Shown here: in pieces, positions 8,513 through 15,442 of the stretch
Position numbering within the stretch: the first letter of the stretch is position 1
Layout of the letters: the number at the start of each line of letters is the position of its first letter
Assembly: GCF_003323745.1 (NCBI RefSeq)
Contig: NZ_QOIL01000034.1
Span: 1 to 64,000, forward strand
DNA from: Sphaerisporangium album
Lineage (GTDB): Bacteria > Actinomycetota > Actinomycetes > Streptosporangiales > Streptosporangiaceae
Reading direction: 5' to 3'
DNA length: 64,000 nucleotides
Notes under the pieces: model-generated
The model's input: only the letters and a program-made list of their open reading frames with translations
The model's database searches: none
What the model was told of the DNA's origin: nothing
Made by a program: the position numbers and the translations under genes

Positions 8513-8760
8513 GCGTCGTCCTCCTGGTCGTTGAGTGGCATGTACGGCCTGGTCGGGTCGGGGTTGTAGTTGCGGAACATGACCGTCTCGCCGCAGTCGT
8601 CGACCACGCGCAGGCGCACCCACAGCTCGCCGGCGCCTTCGCCGTTGCGGACGGCCTGGGCGTGCGCCTGCTCGCACAGGTCCTCCATGGCCTGCTCGGC
8701 GGCCGGGATCGTCGCGGGTTTGGCCAGCACGTTGTTCAGGTCGTCGCGGATCTCATACAT
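8509..8760 (-). CDS. small soluble protein cotranscribed with the HTH gene (83 aa)
   Basis: I chose ATG 8760 because the AAAGGA lies at a proper distance; ATG 8766 would be too close. The protein (MYEIRDDLNNVLAKP...) has a helical acidic first half and a short beta half (ELWVRLRVVDDCGETVMF). Its stop overlaps the GTG of the HTH gene downstream. No family recognised. Confidence 0.6.
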   Translation of the reverse strand: MYEIRDDLNNVLAKPATIPAAEQAMEDLCEQAHAQAVRNGEGAGELWVRLRVVDDCGETVMFRNYNPDPTRPYMPLNDQEDDA

Positions 8761-8878
8761 GATCATCCTTTCTCTGTCGGGGCATCAGCATGGGCGGGGA
8801 CGGCTCGCCGAGGGGAGCCTGAACGGGGTTCTGTGGATAAGCCCCTCGGGGGCGGGCCACCGCCCGCCCCCGCGAGGC

Positions 8879-9337
8879 TCACTGGAAGAAGATCTCCATC
8901 AGCTCGCACGCTTCGAGCCAGACCGGGATCTGGCTGCGCGCGGCCGCCTGATCGTCCATGACGATCACCAGCTCTCCCATCCGGACCCGAAGCTCACCGC
9001 AGTGGCTGCGGCTGAACTTGGGGGCCTTGCCCTGGACATCGCGGCCGCTGATGCGGCCGGTCAGGGCCACCGACACCCACGTCGTGCTCCCGGTCGTGAT
9101 CGGGTAGCTCGGGGCGCGCAGGTCGGTGGGGAAGAGGCGGCGCCAGGACTCGGCCGCGTCCCGCCAGAGCGAGACGATGGACCGGGAGGCCTTGGTGTCG
9201 CCGATGGTGATCACGGCGCCGGGGATGTTCACCCGGACCCCGTTGGGGCTGACCTCCGTGGTGGCCTGGTGTGGTCCGGCGAGCCGGACGATCACCTGGG
9301 TCTGACGGTGACGGTAGGTCTTCGGCCGTGCGCCCAC
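8879..9337 (-). CDS. hypothetical protein transcribed from the leftward copy of a duplicated leader
   Basis: 152 aa, GTG 9337 behind an AGGAG. The sequence looks like a small beta-rich protein: VIVRLAGPHQATTEVSPNG, VNIPGAVITIGDT and WVSVALTGRISGRDV. The C-terminus (ELVIVMDDQAAARSQ...) is helical. No known domain recognised. The key context is its 5' region: 71 bp almost identical to the leader of the gene at 9830-10201, which faces the other way, so the two genes should be co-regulated. Confidence 0.6.
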   Translation of the reverse strand: MGARPKTYRHRQTQVIVRLAGPHQATTEVSPNGVRVNIPGAVITIGDTKASRSIVSLWRDAAESWRRLFPTDLRAPSYPITTGSTTWVSVALTGRISGRDVQGKAPKFSRSHCGELRVRMGELVIVMDDQAAARSQIPVWLEACELMEIFFQ

Positions 9338-9344
9338 CTGAGGC

Positions 9345-9415
9345 TCCTCTCTTGAGTTTTCAACCGGTGCCGTTCGGGGTTCCGACCCCCTCCCGACACC
9401 TGAAACTATACCGCA
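9345..9415 (-). promoter_or_regulatory. promoter-leader repeat, leftward copy
   Basis: Read on the minus strand it carries GCGGTATAGTTTCA (a TATAGT -10 hexamer at 9405-9410), then a GGGG..CCCC stem-loop around GTCGGAA, then CACCGGTTGAAAACTCAA and AGAGGAG as ribosome site. It matches the rightward copy at 9753-9823 at all but about five of 71 positions. Confidence 0.7.
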
Positions 9416-9476
9416 CTCATGCCCCCATGGCGAGGTGTTCGCCTCCCCGGATGCATGCGTGTCCCACACTGGACAG

Positions 9477-9698
9477 ATGGCCACCCACCACGTACGCGTC
9501 CTGATGACCGCGGGCGACCAAGCGGAACTCGTCACGCCCATGCACCCGGCATCCGCGCCCCTGCGCGTGCCCGCCGAGCGCATCGCCCGGCAAGCCGGCC
9601 TGCCCGCCAACGAACTGCCCGGCCGCGAGTTCACGGTGACGCACCTCGGCGCCGACGACGCCGACGGCTTCCATCTGGTCAACGACCCCCGGCTCTGA
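9477..9698 (+). CDS. small protein between the two leaders (73 aa)
   Basis: ATG 9477 with only a weak GGA upstream. It encodes a 73-residue soluble protein (RVLMTAGDQAELVTPMHP, LPGREFTVTHLG) with good codon bias. It sits between the two diverging promoter-leaders and its own promoter is unclear. Function unknown; a regulator of the flanking pair is possible but unsupported by any DNA-binding motif. Confidence 0.5.
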   Translation: MATHHVRVLMTAGDQAELVTPMHPASAPLRVPAERIARQAGLPANELPGREFTVTHLGADDADGFHLVNDPRL

Positions 9699-9734
9699 CT
9701 CCGGATTTCTTTACCTTTCCACATCCCCGAGCTC

Positions 9735-9823
9735 CTGACATCGGGGCATGACTGCGGTATAGTTTCAAGTGTCGGGAGGGGGTCGGAACCCCAAGCGACA
9801 CCGGTTGAAAACTCAACAGAGGA
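9735..9823 (+). promoter_or_regulatory. promoter-leader repeat, rightward copy, with -35 and -10
   Basis: CTGACA at 9735-9740 and TATAGT at 9759-9764 are 18 bp apart, a good sigma-70-type promoter. The transcribed leader 9765-9829 contains the same GGGG/CCCC hairpin and GGTTGAAAACTC block as the leftward copy (9345-9415), ending in a GAGGAGG ribosome site before GTG 9830. Confidence 0.7.
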
Positions 9824-9829
9824 GGAACG

Positions 9830-10201
9830 GTGGAAGATCTTCCGCCGGAGGACGAGTACTCCGCACTCGTCCAGGCCGTGATCAGGTTCTACGCCCTGAT
9901 CAGCAAGATCTGCGAGAAGCTCCCCGTCCCCATCGGCCTCCCGCCGATGGGCGAGGACTTCGACTCCGAGACCATCGTCCCCGCCGTCCAGCGCGCCCGG
10001 GTGCTCATCCGGGACATGCCGCTGGAGGAGGACACGGCTCGCATGCTCGGTCACGTCCTGCTGGACTGGATCACAGCACACGAGATCGTGGCCATGGTGG
10101 ACGAGTTCGGGCCAGCACCGTGGCGCTTGGACGCGCTGCACTACTCGCTGGACCGGGTCTCCACCCTCGCCAAGGTCGTGATCGCGAGACTCGACCTGTA
10201 G
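9830..10201 (+). CDS. hypothetical helical protein (123 aa), rightward leader gene
   Basis: GTG 9830 after GAGGAGG. The protein is acidic and all-helical (YSALVQAVIRFYALISKICE, ARMLGHVLLDWITAHEIVAM). No transmembrane stretch or metal motif is seen. It shares its promoter-leader with the oppositely oriented 8879-9337 gene although the two proteins are not similar. Function unknown. Confidence 0.6.
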   Translation: MEDLPPEDEYSALVQAVIRFYALISKICEKLPVPIGLPPMGEDFDSETIVPAVQRARVLIRDMPLEEDTARMLGHVLLDWITAHEIVAMVDEFGPAPWRLDALHYSLDRVSTLAKVVIARLDL

Positions 10202-10444
10202 CGAGCCACCCCCGCCCCGCGCAGCCAGCCCGGGGCGGGCCCCCTCCCTTGGTTGAGTTGACCCCGGAAACAACCAGGACCGGCGAGCGGAGCCCGAAGG
10301 CTCAGATTCGGAAGCTCGCCGGTCCCAGGGTTGAAAACTCCTCCACAGAGGAGAGGCCCCCATCGTAACCCCGTGCGCCGCGGTATCGCTGCGACTCGGT
10401 CTCGACGCAAGCACGACGGCTCGGCGGCCGCCAGGTGTGTGCGA
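10202..10444. other. intergenic region with a partial third copy of the leader motif
   Basis: GGTTGAAAACTC recurs at 10329-10340, followed by AGAGGAG at 10347-10353, as in the two leaders at 9345-9415 and 9753-9823, but the -10 part is absent and no plus-strand gene follows. It may be the remnant of a lost leader-gene unit. Confidence 0.45.
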
Positions 10445-11617
10445 TCAGGTCAGCCAGCCGTGATATCGGAGGCTGGATGCACGGCTGCTACAGAACCGTG
10501 AGCAGTACAGGCGGGGGCGAGTGGCGCTGATCATCGGGCGGGCAAGGGGCTGCGCGCAAACCCGGCAGCAGCCTTCGTCGATCGCTGGGGCCAGCTCAGA
10601 TAGGAGTGCTTCGACGCCGGGCAGTTCGCCGGGCAGCGGGTCATTGTCGGCCCCGTATTCGGGATGGCTCAGCAGTTTTTCGAACGCGGCCCGCAGCTCG
10701 GCGAGGTCGCGTCGGCGGGCACCCAGCAGGGCCAGGTAGTCCTCCAGCGGCCAGAGGATCAACGCGCCGGCGCGGGTCATGTACACCCCGAGGCTGTCGA
10801 TGCGATACCGGTCGCTGAAGTCCATCAAGGCGTAGCCGAGCAATTGCAAGATCACCGGCTTGTAGAACTGCTCGACCCGCCGAGTGCTCTTGAATTCCAG
10901 CAAGAAGCCGTCGACGATCAGGTCAGCGTCGGCGGCCAGGTAGGAGCTGCCATCAAACGTCGGTCCCGGCGAGCACACCGCACGGTCGCTCTGGGCGCGG
11001 AGCCGGCCGAGGGTGCCATGCTCGGCGGCGCGCAGCTGCGCCAGGATGTCGTCGACCAGGTGGCGGTGCGGGAGCGCCAGAAGCGTGGCGAGGTCGAAGC
11101 CGCCGGGGTCGGCGAAGGCCGCCTTGCACAACGGCGTAAGCGGGAATGCCATGAAGTTTCGGGTGTTGAGCGCGAACCACGCCGCCGCGATCAGCATCCG
11201 GGCAAGTCGTTCTTCGTCCTCGTCCGTGCGCGTGAACGGTCGTGCCCGATCATCCAGCGCCAGATCAGGGATGGCGGAGTGCATGAGCCGGCCCAGCTCA
11301 CTGCCGACGGCTTCGATCGCCTCCCACGCCGGATGCGGTCCAAGGTAGTCAGCGGTGAGTTTCACGGTGGCGATGCCGTCTTTGGTGGCCTGGTCGATGG
11401 GCGCGGCCGCGGTGAAGGCCAGTCGCAGCCGCTGATCGATCGCGGTCCCGACGGTACCCGCTTCGTAGCCCACTCCCTCGCCGGGCAGGATCAGCGGCCC
11501 GGAAGGCAGCCGCGCGCGGTAGGTCGCGCGCAGGCGACGGCACCCGGCCGACAGCTCACGATCAAGGAACCGCCGAAGTGGCGTACGCGGGGAGTCCAAG
11601 CCGCGCGTCAGGCTCAT
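10445..11617 (-). CDS. predicted PD-(D/E)xK-type protein with C-terminal zinc knuckle
   Basis: 390 aa from ATG 11617; the ribosome site is weak. Around residues 228-242, DADLIVDGFLLEFKST has the spacing of a PD-(D/E)xK nuclease core (Asp, then E-x-K). The first half is helical. The C-terminus (CCRVCAQPL, then LYCSRFC) is a four-cysteine zinc knuckle. Proteins of this build are conserved but uncharacterised in actinomycetes. A nuclease role in defence or element stability is inference. It stands alone on the minus strand with its own promoter region. Confidence 0.6.
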   Translation of the reverse strand: MSLTRGLDSPRTPLRRFLDRELSAGCRRLRATYRARLPSGPLILPGEGVGYEAGTVGTAIDQRLRLAFTAAAPIDQATKDGIATVKLTADYLGPHPAWEAIEAVGSELGRLMHSAIPDLALDDRARPFTRTDEDEERLARMLIAAAWFALNTRNFMAFPLTPLCKAAFADPGGFDLATLLALPHRHLVDDILAQLRAAEHGTLGRLRAQSDRAVCSPGPTFDGSSYLAADADLIVDGFLLEFKSTRRVEQFYKPVILQLLGYALMDFSDRYRIDSLGVYMTRAGALILWPLEDYLALLGARRRDLAELRAAFEKLLSHPEYGADNDPLPGELPGVEALLSELAPAIDEGCCRVCAQPLARPMISATRPRLYCSRFCSSRASSLRYHGWLT

Positions 11618-11993
11618 AGTGCGGAGCGTAATTTCCGCCTTTGGTGGTCTCGGTACAGGTGCGGTCGGTGGCGTCGCAATAGTTCTTAAAGAGTCGAGGG
11701 CCTGGCGCGAAGACGGCGCGGGCCGCGACGTTGCTCGGCGCTGCAGGCCCCGGCATCTGACGCGCCTCTCACCGGTGGCGTGGGCCGCCGGGCTTCTGAC
11801 CTGCATGGAAGCGGCAACTTGGAGTGCCAGGAAACTTCATTGTACTCATTGCAATCTCAGATGCCGCCGCGCATACTTAATTGTAGTCAGAACAAGGAAG
11901 TTACAAGTCAACAGTGGACCCCGCCCCCGGGCGGACGTGGCCCTCCCCGAGGCGTACGGCCTCCGCGAGATCCACCAATCACGGGAGGCCGTC
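11618..11993. other. divergent intergenic region, locally A+T-rich
   Basis: 376 bp without a gene. The 11820-11910 part is much less G+C-rich than its surroundings and contains the promoter candidate at 11849-11877. The left part should hold the start signals of the 10445-11617 gene. No hairpin of note. Confidence 0.5.
11849..11877 (+). promoter_or_regulatory. sigma-70-like promoter candidate for the DUF932 operon
   Basis: TTGCAA at 11849-11854 and CATACT at 11872-11877 are spaced by 17 bp, in an A+T-rich patch 117 bp upstream of ATG 11994. It would drive the 11994-13620 gene pair. Confidence 0.45.
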
Positions 11994-12311
11994 ATGTCCA
12001 TCACCTTCACCACCACCGGCGGACCCGAGCTCAACCTGGCCAGCGGCAACGCCGCCCGCCTGCTGGAGCTGCTGGGCCTGACCGAACCGTGGGGCGAGTG
12101 CGAGGCCGAGGACTTCCTGGGCTGCGTGCTCACCGCCCGGGGCCTGCTCGACGTCGCCACCGACGACGAGCAGGGGCGGCCGACCGTCACCGACGACGGT
12201 CGGTGGACCTGGTGCGGCACACCCCCCGGCTACCTGGCCGGGAGGCTCGCCGAACTCCAGGACATCGCCACCTGGGCGCATCAACACCACGGGCCGGTGT
12301 TCTGGGGCTGA
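11994..12311 (+). CDS. small protein upstream of the DUF932 gene (105 aa)
   Basis: ATG 11994 with GGGAGG upstream. MSITFTTTGGPELNLASGNA is followed by LLELLGLTEPWGECEAEDFL; the C-terminal part has a WTWCGTPPGYLAGRL turn. Soluble and acidic. Genes of this type sit directly before DUF932 genes in actinomycete mobile elements, as here, which suggests a functional pair, but the function is unknown. Confidence 0.65.
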   Translation: MSITFTTTGGPELNLASGNAARLLELLGLTEPWGECEAEDFLGCVLTARGLLDVATDDEQGRPTVTDDGRWTWCGTPPGYLAGRLAELQDIATWAHQHHGPVFWG

Positions 12312-12363
12312 CCCCCAAGAACACCACCGCCCGAGGGGCGGGGTTCACGAAAGGGGGAGCACC

Positions 12364-13620
12364 ATGACCGTCACCGACGTCAACGCCGCATTCGCCGCCG
12401 AGAAGACCGCCCAGCTCGCCGCCCAGCGCGCCGAACGCGACCGCCGCATCCAGGCCCAGGCCGACAAGGCCGCGTGGATCGACCGCGAGGTCGCCGAGGG
12501 CCGCATGACCCCGATCGGCGGCGACCGCTACCGCGTCACCCAAGGCATCGACGCCGGAGAAGTCTTCACCGTCCGCCGTAACCTCGCCGGTCAGATCGCC
12601 AAGGTCGTCGGCGAGCACGGCCTGGACCTCGCCGCCGACGGCACCGCGGCCCTCTACTCCGCCGTCCCGGCCTGGCACGGCCTCGGCCAGGTCATCCCCG
12701 GCGGCACCGACAGCATCGACGAGGTCCTCGCCCTGGGCCGCATCGACTGGGAGGTGACCAAGCGCGAGGTCCGCTACAGCTTCATGGGCGACGGCGAGAG
12801 CACCCCGACGCTGCGCACCATGCCCGACCGGTACGTCACCGTCCGCGAGGACACCGGGACCGCGCTCGGCGTGGTCGGCGCCCGCTACGAGGTGATCCCC
12901 AACCGCAAGATCTTCGAGTTCCTGGAGGACCTCGTAGGCCAGCACGGCGTCATCTGGGAGACTGCGGGCGCACTGCGCGGCGGCCGCCGCGTGTTCGTCT
13001 CCATGCGCGTCCCGGAGACCGTCACCGTCGACCCTGGCGGCCTGAACGAGGAGATCCTCCTGTTCCTCGCCGCCATGAACAGCCACGACGCCAGCAGCGA
13101 GGCCGAGACCGTCCTGTCGCCGTGGCGGCCACTGTGCAAGAACACCGAGCGCTTCGCCCTGCGCGACGCGGTGGCCCGCTGGGGCATCCGCCACACCTCC
13201 GGCGCGCTGGACCGCCTGGAGGAGGCACGCCGCAGCCTCGGCCTGACCCTCAAGTACGCCGACGCCTTCGCCGCCGAGGAGACCGCCCTGGCCCGCGCGC
13301 AGATCGCGATGGACGACATGCGCAACCTGATCGACGAGCTGTGGCCGGTGCCGCAGGACGCCCCGACGCGCACCCGCAACACCGCCGACCGCCGCCGCAC
13401 CGCCCTCATGGGCATGTTCGAGACCGAGGCCGAACGCCTGGGCCGCACCGCCTACGCCGCCGAGCGCGTCATCACCGACTACCTCGACCACCTCGCGCCC
13501 CGCCGCCCCGGCAAGACGATGACCGAGGAGATCGCCCGCGCGACCGCGTTGCTGGAGGGCACCGACGACGGCCTCAAGAACAAGGCCCACCGGCACCTCA
13601 TGACGCTGACCCGCCACTGA
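12364..13620 (+). CDS. DUF932 phage/plasmid-like protein
   Basis: 418 aa, ATG 12364 after GGGGGAG. WHGLGQVIPGGTDSIDEVL near residue 100 and the following VTKREVRY..., DRYVTVREDTGTALGVVG, and RVFVSMRVPETV are hallmarks of the DUF932 (TIGR03299) family found in phages, plasmids and ICEs. The first 45 residues form a charged helix. Its molecular role is unknown; some relatives sit near replication or ssDNA functions. It follows the 105-aa gene in one operon and ends at a strong hairpin. Confidence 0.85.
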   Translation: MTVTDVNAAFAAEKTAQLAAQRAERDRRIQAQADKAAWIDREVAEGRMTPIGGDRYRVTQGIDAGEVFTVRRNLAGQIAKVVGEHGLDLAADGTAALYSAVPAWHGLGQVIPGGTDSIDEVLALGRIDWEVTKREVRYSFMGDGESTPTLRTMPDRYVTVREDTGTALGVVGARYEVIPNRKIFEFLEDLVGQHGVIWETAGALRGGRRVFVSMRVPETVTVDPGGLNEEILLFLAAMNSHDASSEAETVLSPWRPLCKNTERFALRDAVARWGIRHTSGALDRLEEARRSLGLTLKYADAFAAEETALARAQIAMDDMRNLIDELWPVPQDAPTRTRNTADRRRTALMGMFETEAERLGRTAYAAERVITDYLDHLAPRRPGKTMTEEIARATALLEGTDDGLKNKAHRHLMTLTRH

Positions 13621-13630
13621 TCACCCCTCG

Positions 13631-13662
13631 GGGGCGGCCCGGCTGGGGGGACGGGCCGCCCC
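13631..13662 (+). terminator. terminator hairpin after the DUF932 gene
   Basis: An 11-bp perfect stem (13631-13641 with 13652-13662, GGGGCGGCCCG and its complement) begins 10 bp after the stop codon. It lacks a T-run, as is common in actinomycetes. Confidence 0.7.
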
Positions 13663-13680
13663 ACCAACACCCCTGAGCCC

Positions 13681-13737
13681 CTGAGGGCCGGACATGCGAC
13701 CTGGGCGAAAGCCCATCGACTCGCTTCCGGCCCTCAG
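13681..13737 (+). ncRNA. structured 5' leader element with a GAAA tetraloop
   Basis: An 11-bp outer stem (13681-13691 with 13727-13737) encloses an inner stem TGGGC/GCCCA capped by GAAA, with internal loops between. It ends 26 bases before ATG 13764. Two-tier stems with a GNRA loop suggest a folded RNA (cis-regulator or small RNA) more than a plain terminator. Confidence 0.45.
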
Positions 13738-13763
13738 GCGTGTCCGCACCAGGAAGGACGACG

Positions 13764-14105
13764 ATGGCCGCCGGTGCCGATGCACCCCCGCAACGCCGCC
13801 CCCATAATCTTCATGTGACTGAGGACAACGCCGAACCCGACGACGCCGGCGCCGGCAACCCGCCGGGCGACTGGTGGACCATGGCCGACATCGCCAGACA
13901 CCTCGGCATAGGAGTGCGCAGCGTCCGCACCTACCGAACCGCCAAGATCTTGCCCAAGGAAGACCGGATGATCGGCCGGACCCCGGTATGGCGGCCGTCG
14001 ACCATCACCGGCTGGCAGCGCCCCGGGCAAGGTGCCGGTGGCGGCCGGCCTCGCAAGGACGCCTCTGCTTCCCCCGATGAGCGTGGACAGGACGAAGATG
14101 GCTGA
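13764..14105 (+). CDS. excisionase/MerR-type HTH protein (113 aa)
   Basis: ATG 13764 with AGGAAGGA upstream. Residues 38-90 (WWTMADIARHLGIGVRSVRT ... RMIGRTPVWRPSTITGWQRP) are a helix-turn-helix with the wing typical of small excisionase-like proteins. The tail GGGRPRK is AT-hook-like and shared with the 8078-8512 protein. It probably binds DNA as a local regulator or recombination directionality factor. It may be controlled by the folded leader in front. Confidence 0.7.
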   Translation: MAAGADAPPQRRPHNLHVTEDNAEPDDAGAGNPPGDWWTMADIARHLGIGVRSVRTYRTAKILPKEDRMIGRTPVWRPSTITGWQRPGQGAGGGRPRKDASASPDERGQDEDG

Positions 14106-14217
14106 GTGCCTGGCCGTGCGATGTGCATTCAAGCTGACCATCGTGGTGACGTCACGGTCACACACAGCTCGAAACGGATAGACCTGGAGAAGCCCAGACG
14201 AACGGCAGAATCTCTGC

Positions 14218-14832
14218 ATGAACATGCCTTCGCTTCCGGATCTACGATCAGCCCTTGCTGCACCGTCCCCCACGCCGAACGATGTACCTTTCACCGACCA
14301 GCTGCAGGGCTGGGGAACCGTAGCTGCAGTGATCGTTGCGCTGGTCATCGCCTTGGTCGACAACCGCAGGCGAGAAAGAGATCGAACGGACGGCGAGACG
14401 CAGCGGGCTGCGGATCGGGAAGACGCGGATCGGCGCCTACGTGAGGAACGGGACGCGGCAGATGCACGACTCCGGTTGCAACTGGAGGAACAGCGCAGGC
14501 GGGACGTGAATTACTCCCTAATCAGGCAACTACAGGAGGTCGGTGATCTCTATGCGGAATTCCTCGTCACGCAAGACACCGACAAAAAGCAGGTGGCCAG
14601 CCAGCGTCTGCTCCTGCGCCTACCTCTCATTCCGGCCCGCTATGCCGCGCTGCTCAAGCAGAAGATGCAGGTTGAAATCGATGGCGATTCGGCGGCGGAA
14701 GGCGCTCGCCGGATGCATGAGCTCAAGATCACCAACATAGTTCATATCAGCAACGTCGAGATCTACAGGGAACTGGCACAGAACATCACCGAGCTCCTTG
14801 GCCCAGCAACACTGAAGACCACGCCCCGTTAA
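14218..14832 (+). CDS. membrane-anchored coiled-coil protein (204 aa)
   Basis: ATG 14218; the upstream ribosome site is poor. One membrane segment (VAAVIVALVIALV, residues 35-48) is followed by a highly charged heptad-like helix of about 60 residues (RRRERDRT... to LEEQRRRD), then a helical cytoplasmic domain. Its layout recalls the protein at 24910-25551, although the sequences differ. Third-position G+C is lower than in the phage genes. No enzymatic motif. It could be a sensor or scaffold; no family is assigned. Confidence 0.55.
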   Translation: MNMPSLPDLRSALAAPSPTPNDVPFTDQLQGWGTVAAVIVALVIALVDNRRRERDRTDGETQRAADREDADRRLREERDAADARLRLQLEEQRRRDVNYSLIRQLQEVGDLYAEFLVTQDTDKKQVASQRLLLRLPLIPARYAALLKQKMQVEIDGDSAAEGARRMHELKITNIVHISNVEIYRELAQNITELLGPATLKTTPR

Positions 14833-14854
14833 TCTCGCGCGCCCCAAGTCGACA

Positions 14855-14905
14855 TGTGACCAGCGCGAACGCCGGTCAGGCCCGCCACAGCGCGGGCCTT
14901 CGTCG
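14855..14905. repeat. interspersed hairpin repeat, copy 1 (internally shortened)
   Basis: Contains GACCAGCGCGAACGCC and then, after a deletion relative to the other copies, the GGCCCGC/GCGGGCC hairpin. The fuller copies are at 24720-24783 and 25743-25806. It lies 22 bp after the 14218-14832 gene and could act as its terminator. Confidence 0.6.
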
Positions 14906-14992
14906 TTTCAACTGTGGCCCGAGGGTCCGTGAGATGGCGAGGAGGGCTCAGGTCGCACCGATCCGTGCTGAAATGTCGGTGTTGTAGTGCAT

Positions 14993-15014
14993 CCTTCCGT
15001 GAGGACACGGAAGG
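14993..15014 (+). promoter_or_regulatory. hairpin masking a ribosome binding site
   Basis: A perfect 9-bp stem (CCTTCCGTG 14993-15001 with CACGGAAGG 15006-15014, loop AGGA) includes the first part of the AAGGAGG ribosome site for ATG 15022. Translation of the next gene should depend on opening this stem. Confidence 0.5.
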
Positions 15015-15021
15015 AGGATTA

Positions 15022-15192
15022 ATGGACAAGCAAGCACATATCGCTGCGGCGGAGAAGAGTCTGTCCGCTGCGTGGAAGGGCTTCATCCCCACCGCTGGAG
15101 TTACCCCAGAGCAGCGGACCGCTTACCTGCTCGACGCCATCGCGCACGCCCTGCTGGCGAATCTGGCCGATAAGCCCGCCGACCAGCAGTAA
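15022..15192 (+). CDS. short helical protein (56 aa)
   Basis: ATG 15022, eight bases after the AAGGAGG of the hairpin. MDKQAHIAAAEKSLSAAW is followed by a proline turn and a second helix (RTAYLLDAIAHALLANLADK): a helical hairpin without Cys or His. Its size and RBS control fit a toxin/antitoxin-like or regulatory peptide, but nothing proves it. Confidence 0.5.
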   Translation: MDKQAHIAAAEKSLSAAWKGFIPTAGVTPEQRTAYLLDAIAHALLANLADKPADQQ

Positions 15193-15252
15193 TCCGGAAC
15201 TCCCACTCACGGGACGCTCAGGGAAGGGACGCGAGCCCCAGGCCACACGGCT

Positions 15253-15436
15253 GTAGCGCGGGCCGGCGCCCGCAGCCGCGACGCGGGTCCCTGTCTCCCG
15301 ACCGCGAGATAACGCACCCGGCACCCGCTGCCCCCTGGGTGGGTGCCGGACCCACGTACCTGCCCGCCCCGTGCAGCGCGGGCAGGTACGTGACACAGAC
15401 TCCCTGATCCTTCGGGACGGCCAGGGAGACGAGGGA
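15253..15436. repeat. duplicated intergenic structured element, copy A
   Basis: Block 1 (15253-15287) shares about 32 of 35 bases with 26888-26922. Block 2 (around 15413-15428) shares the 16-mer GGGACGGCCAGGGAGA with 27030-27045. Between them both copies have a CxGCACCC/GGGTGCxG stem with a compensated base pair. Copy A also holds a 15-bp inverted repeat (15353-15367/15378-15392), likely the terminator between the convergent genes ending at 15192 and 15443. Confidence 0.6.
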
Positions 15437-15442
15437 TCTGGA

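Noticed and set aside
15353-15392. Operator for the TPR regulator
   Set aside because: The 15-bp inverted repeat lies between the ends of two convergent genes, so a bidirectional terminator is the simpler reading.
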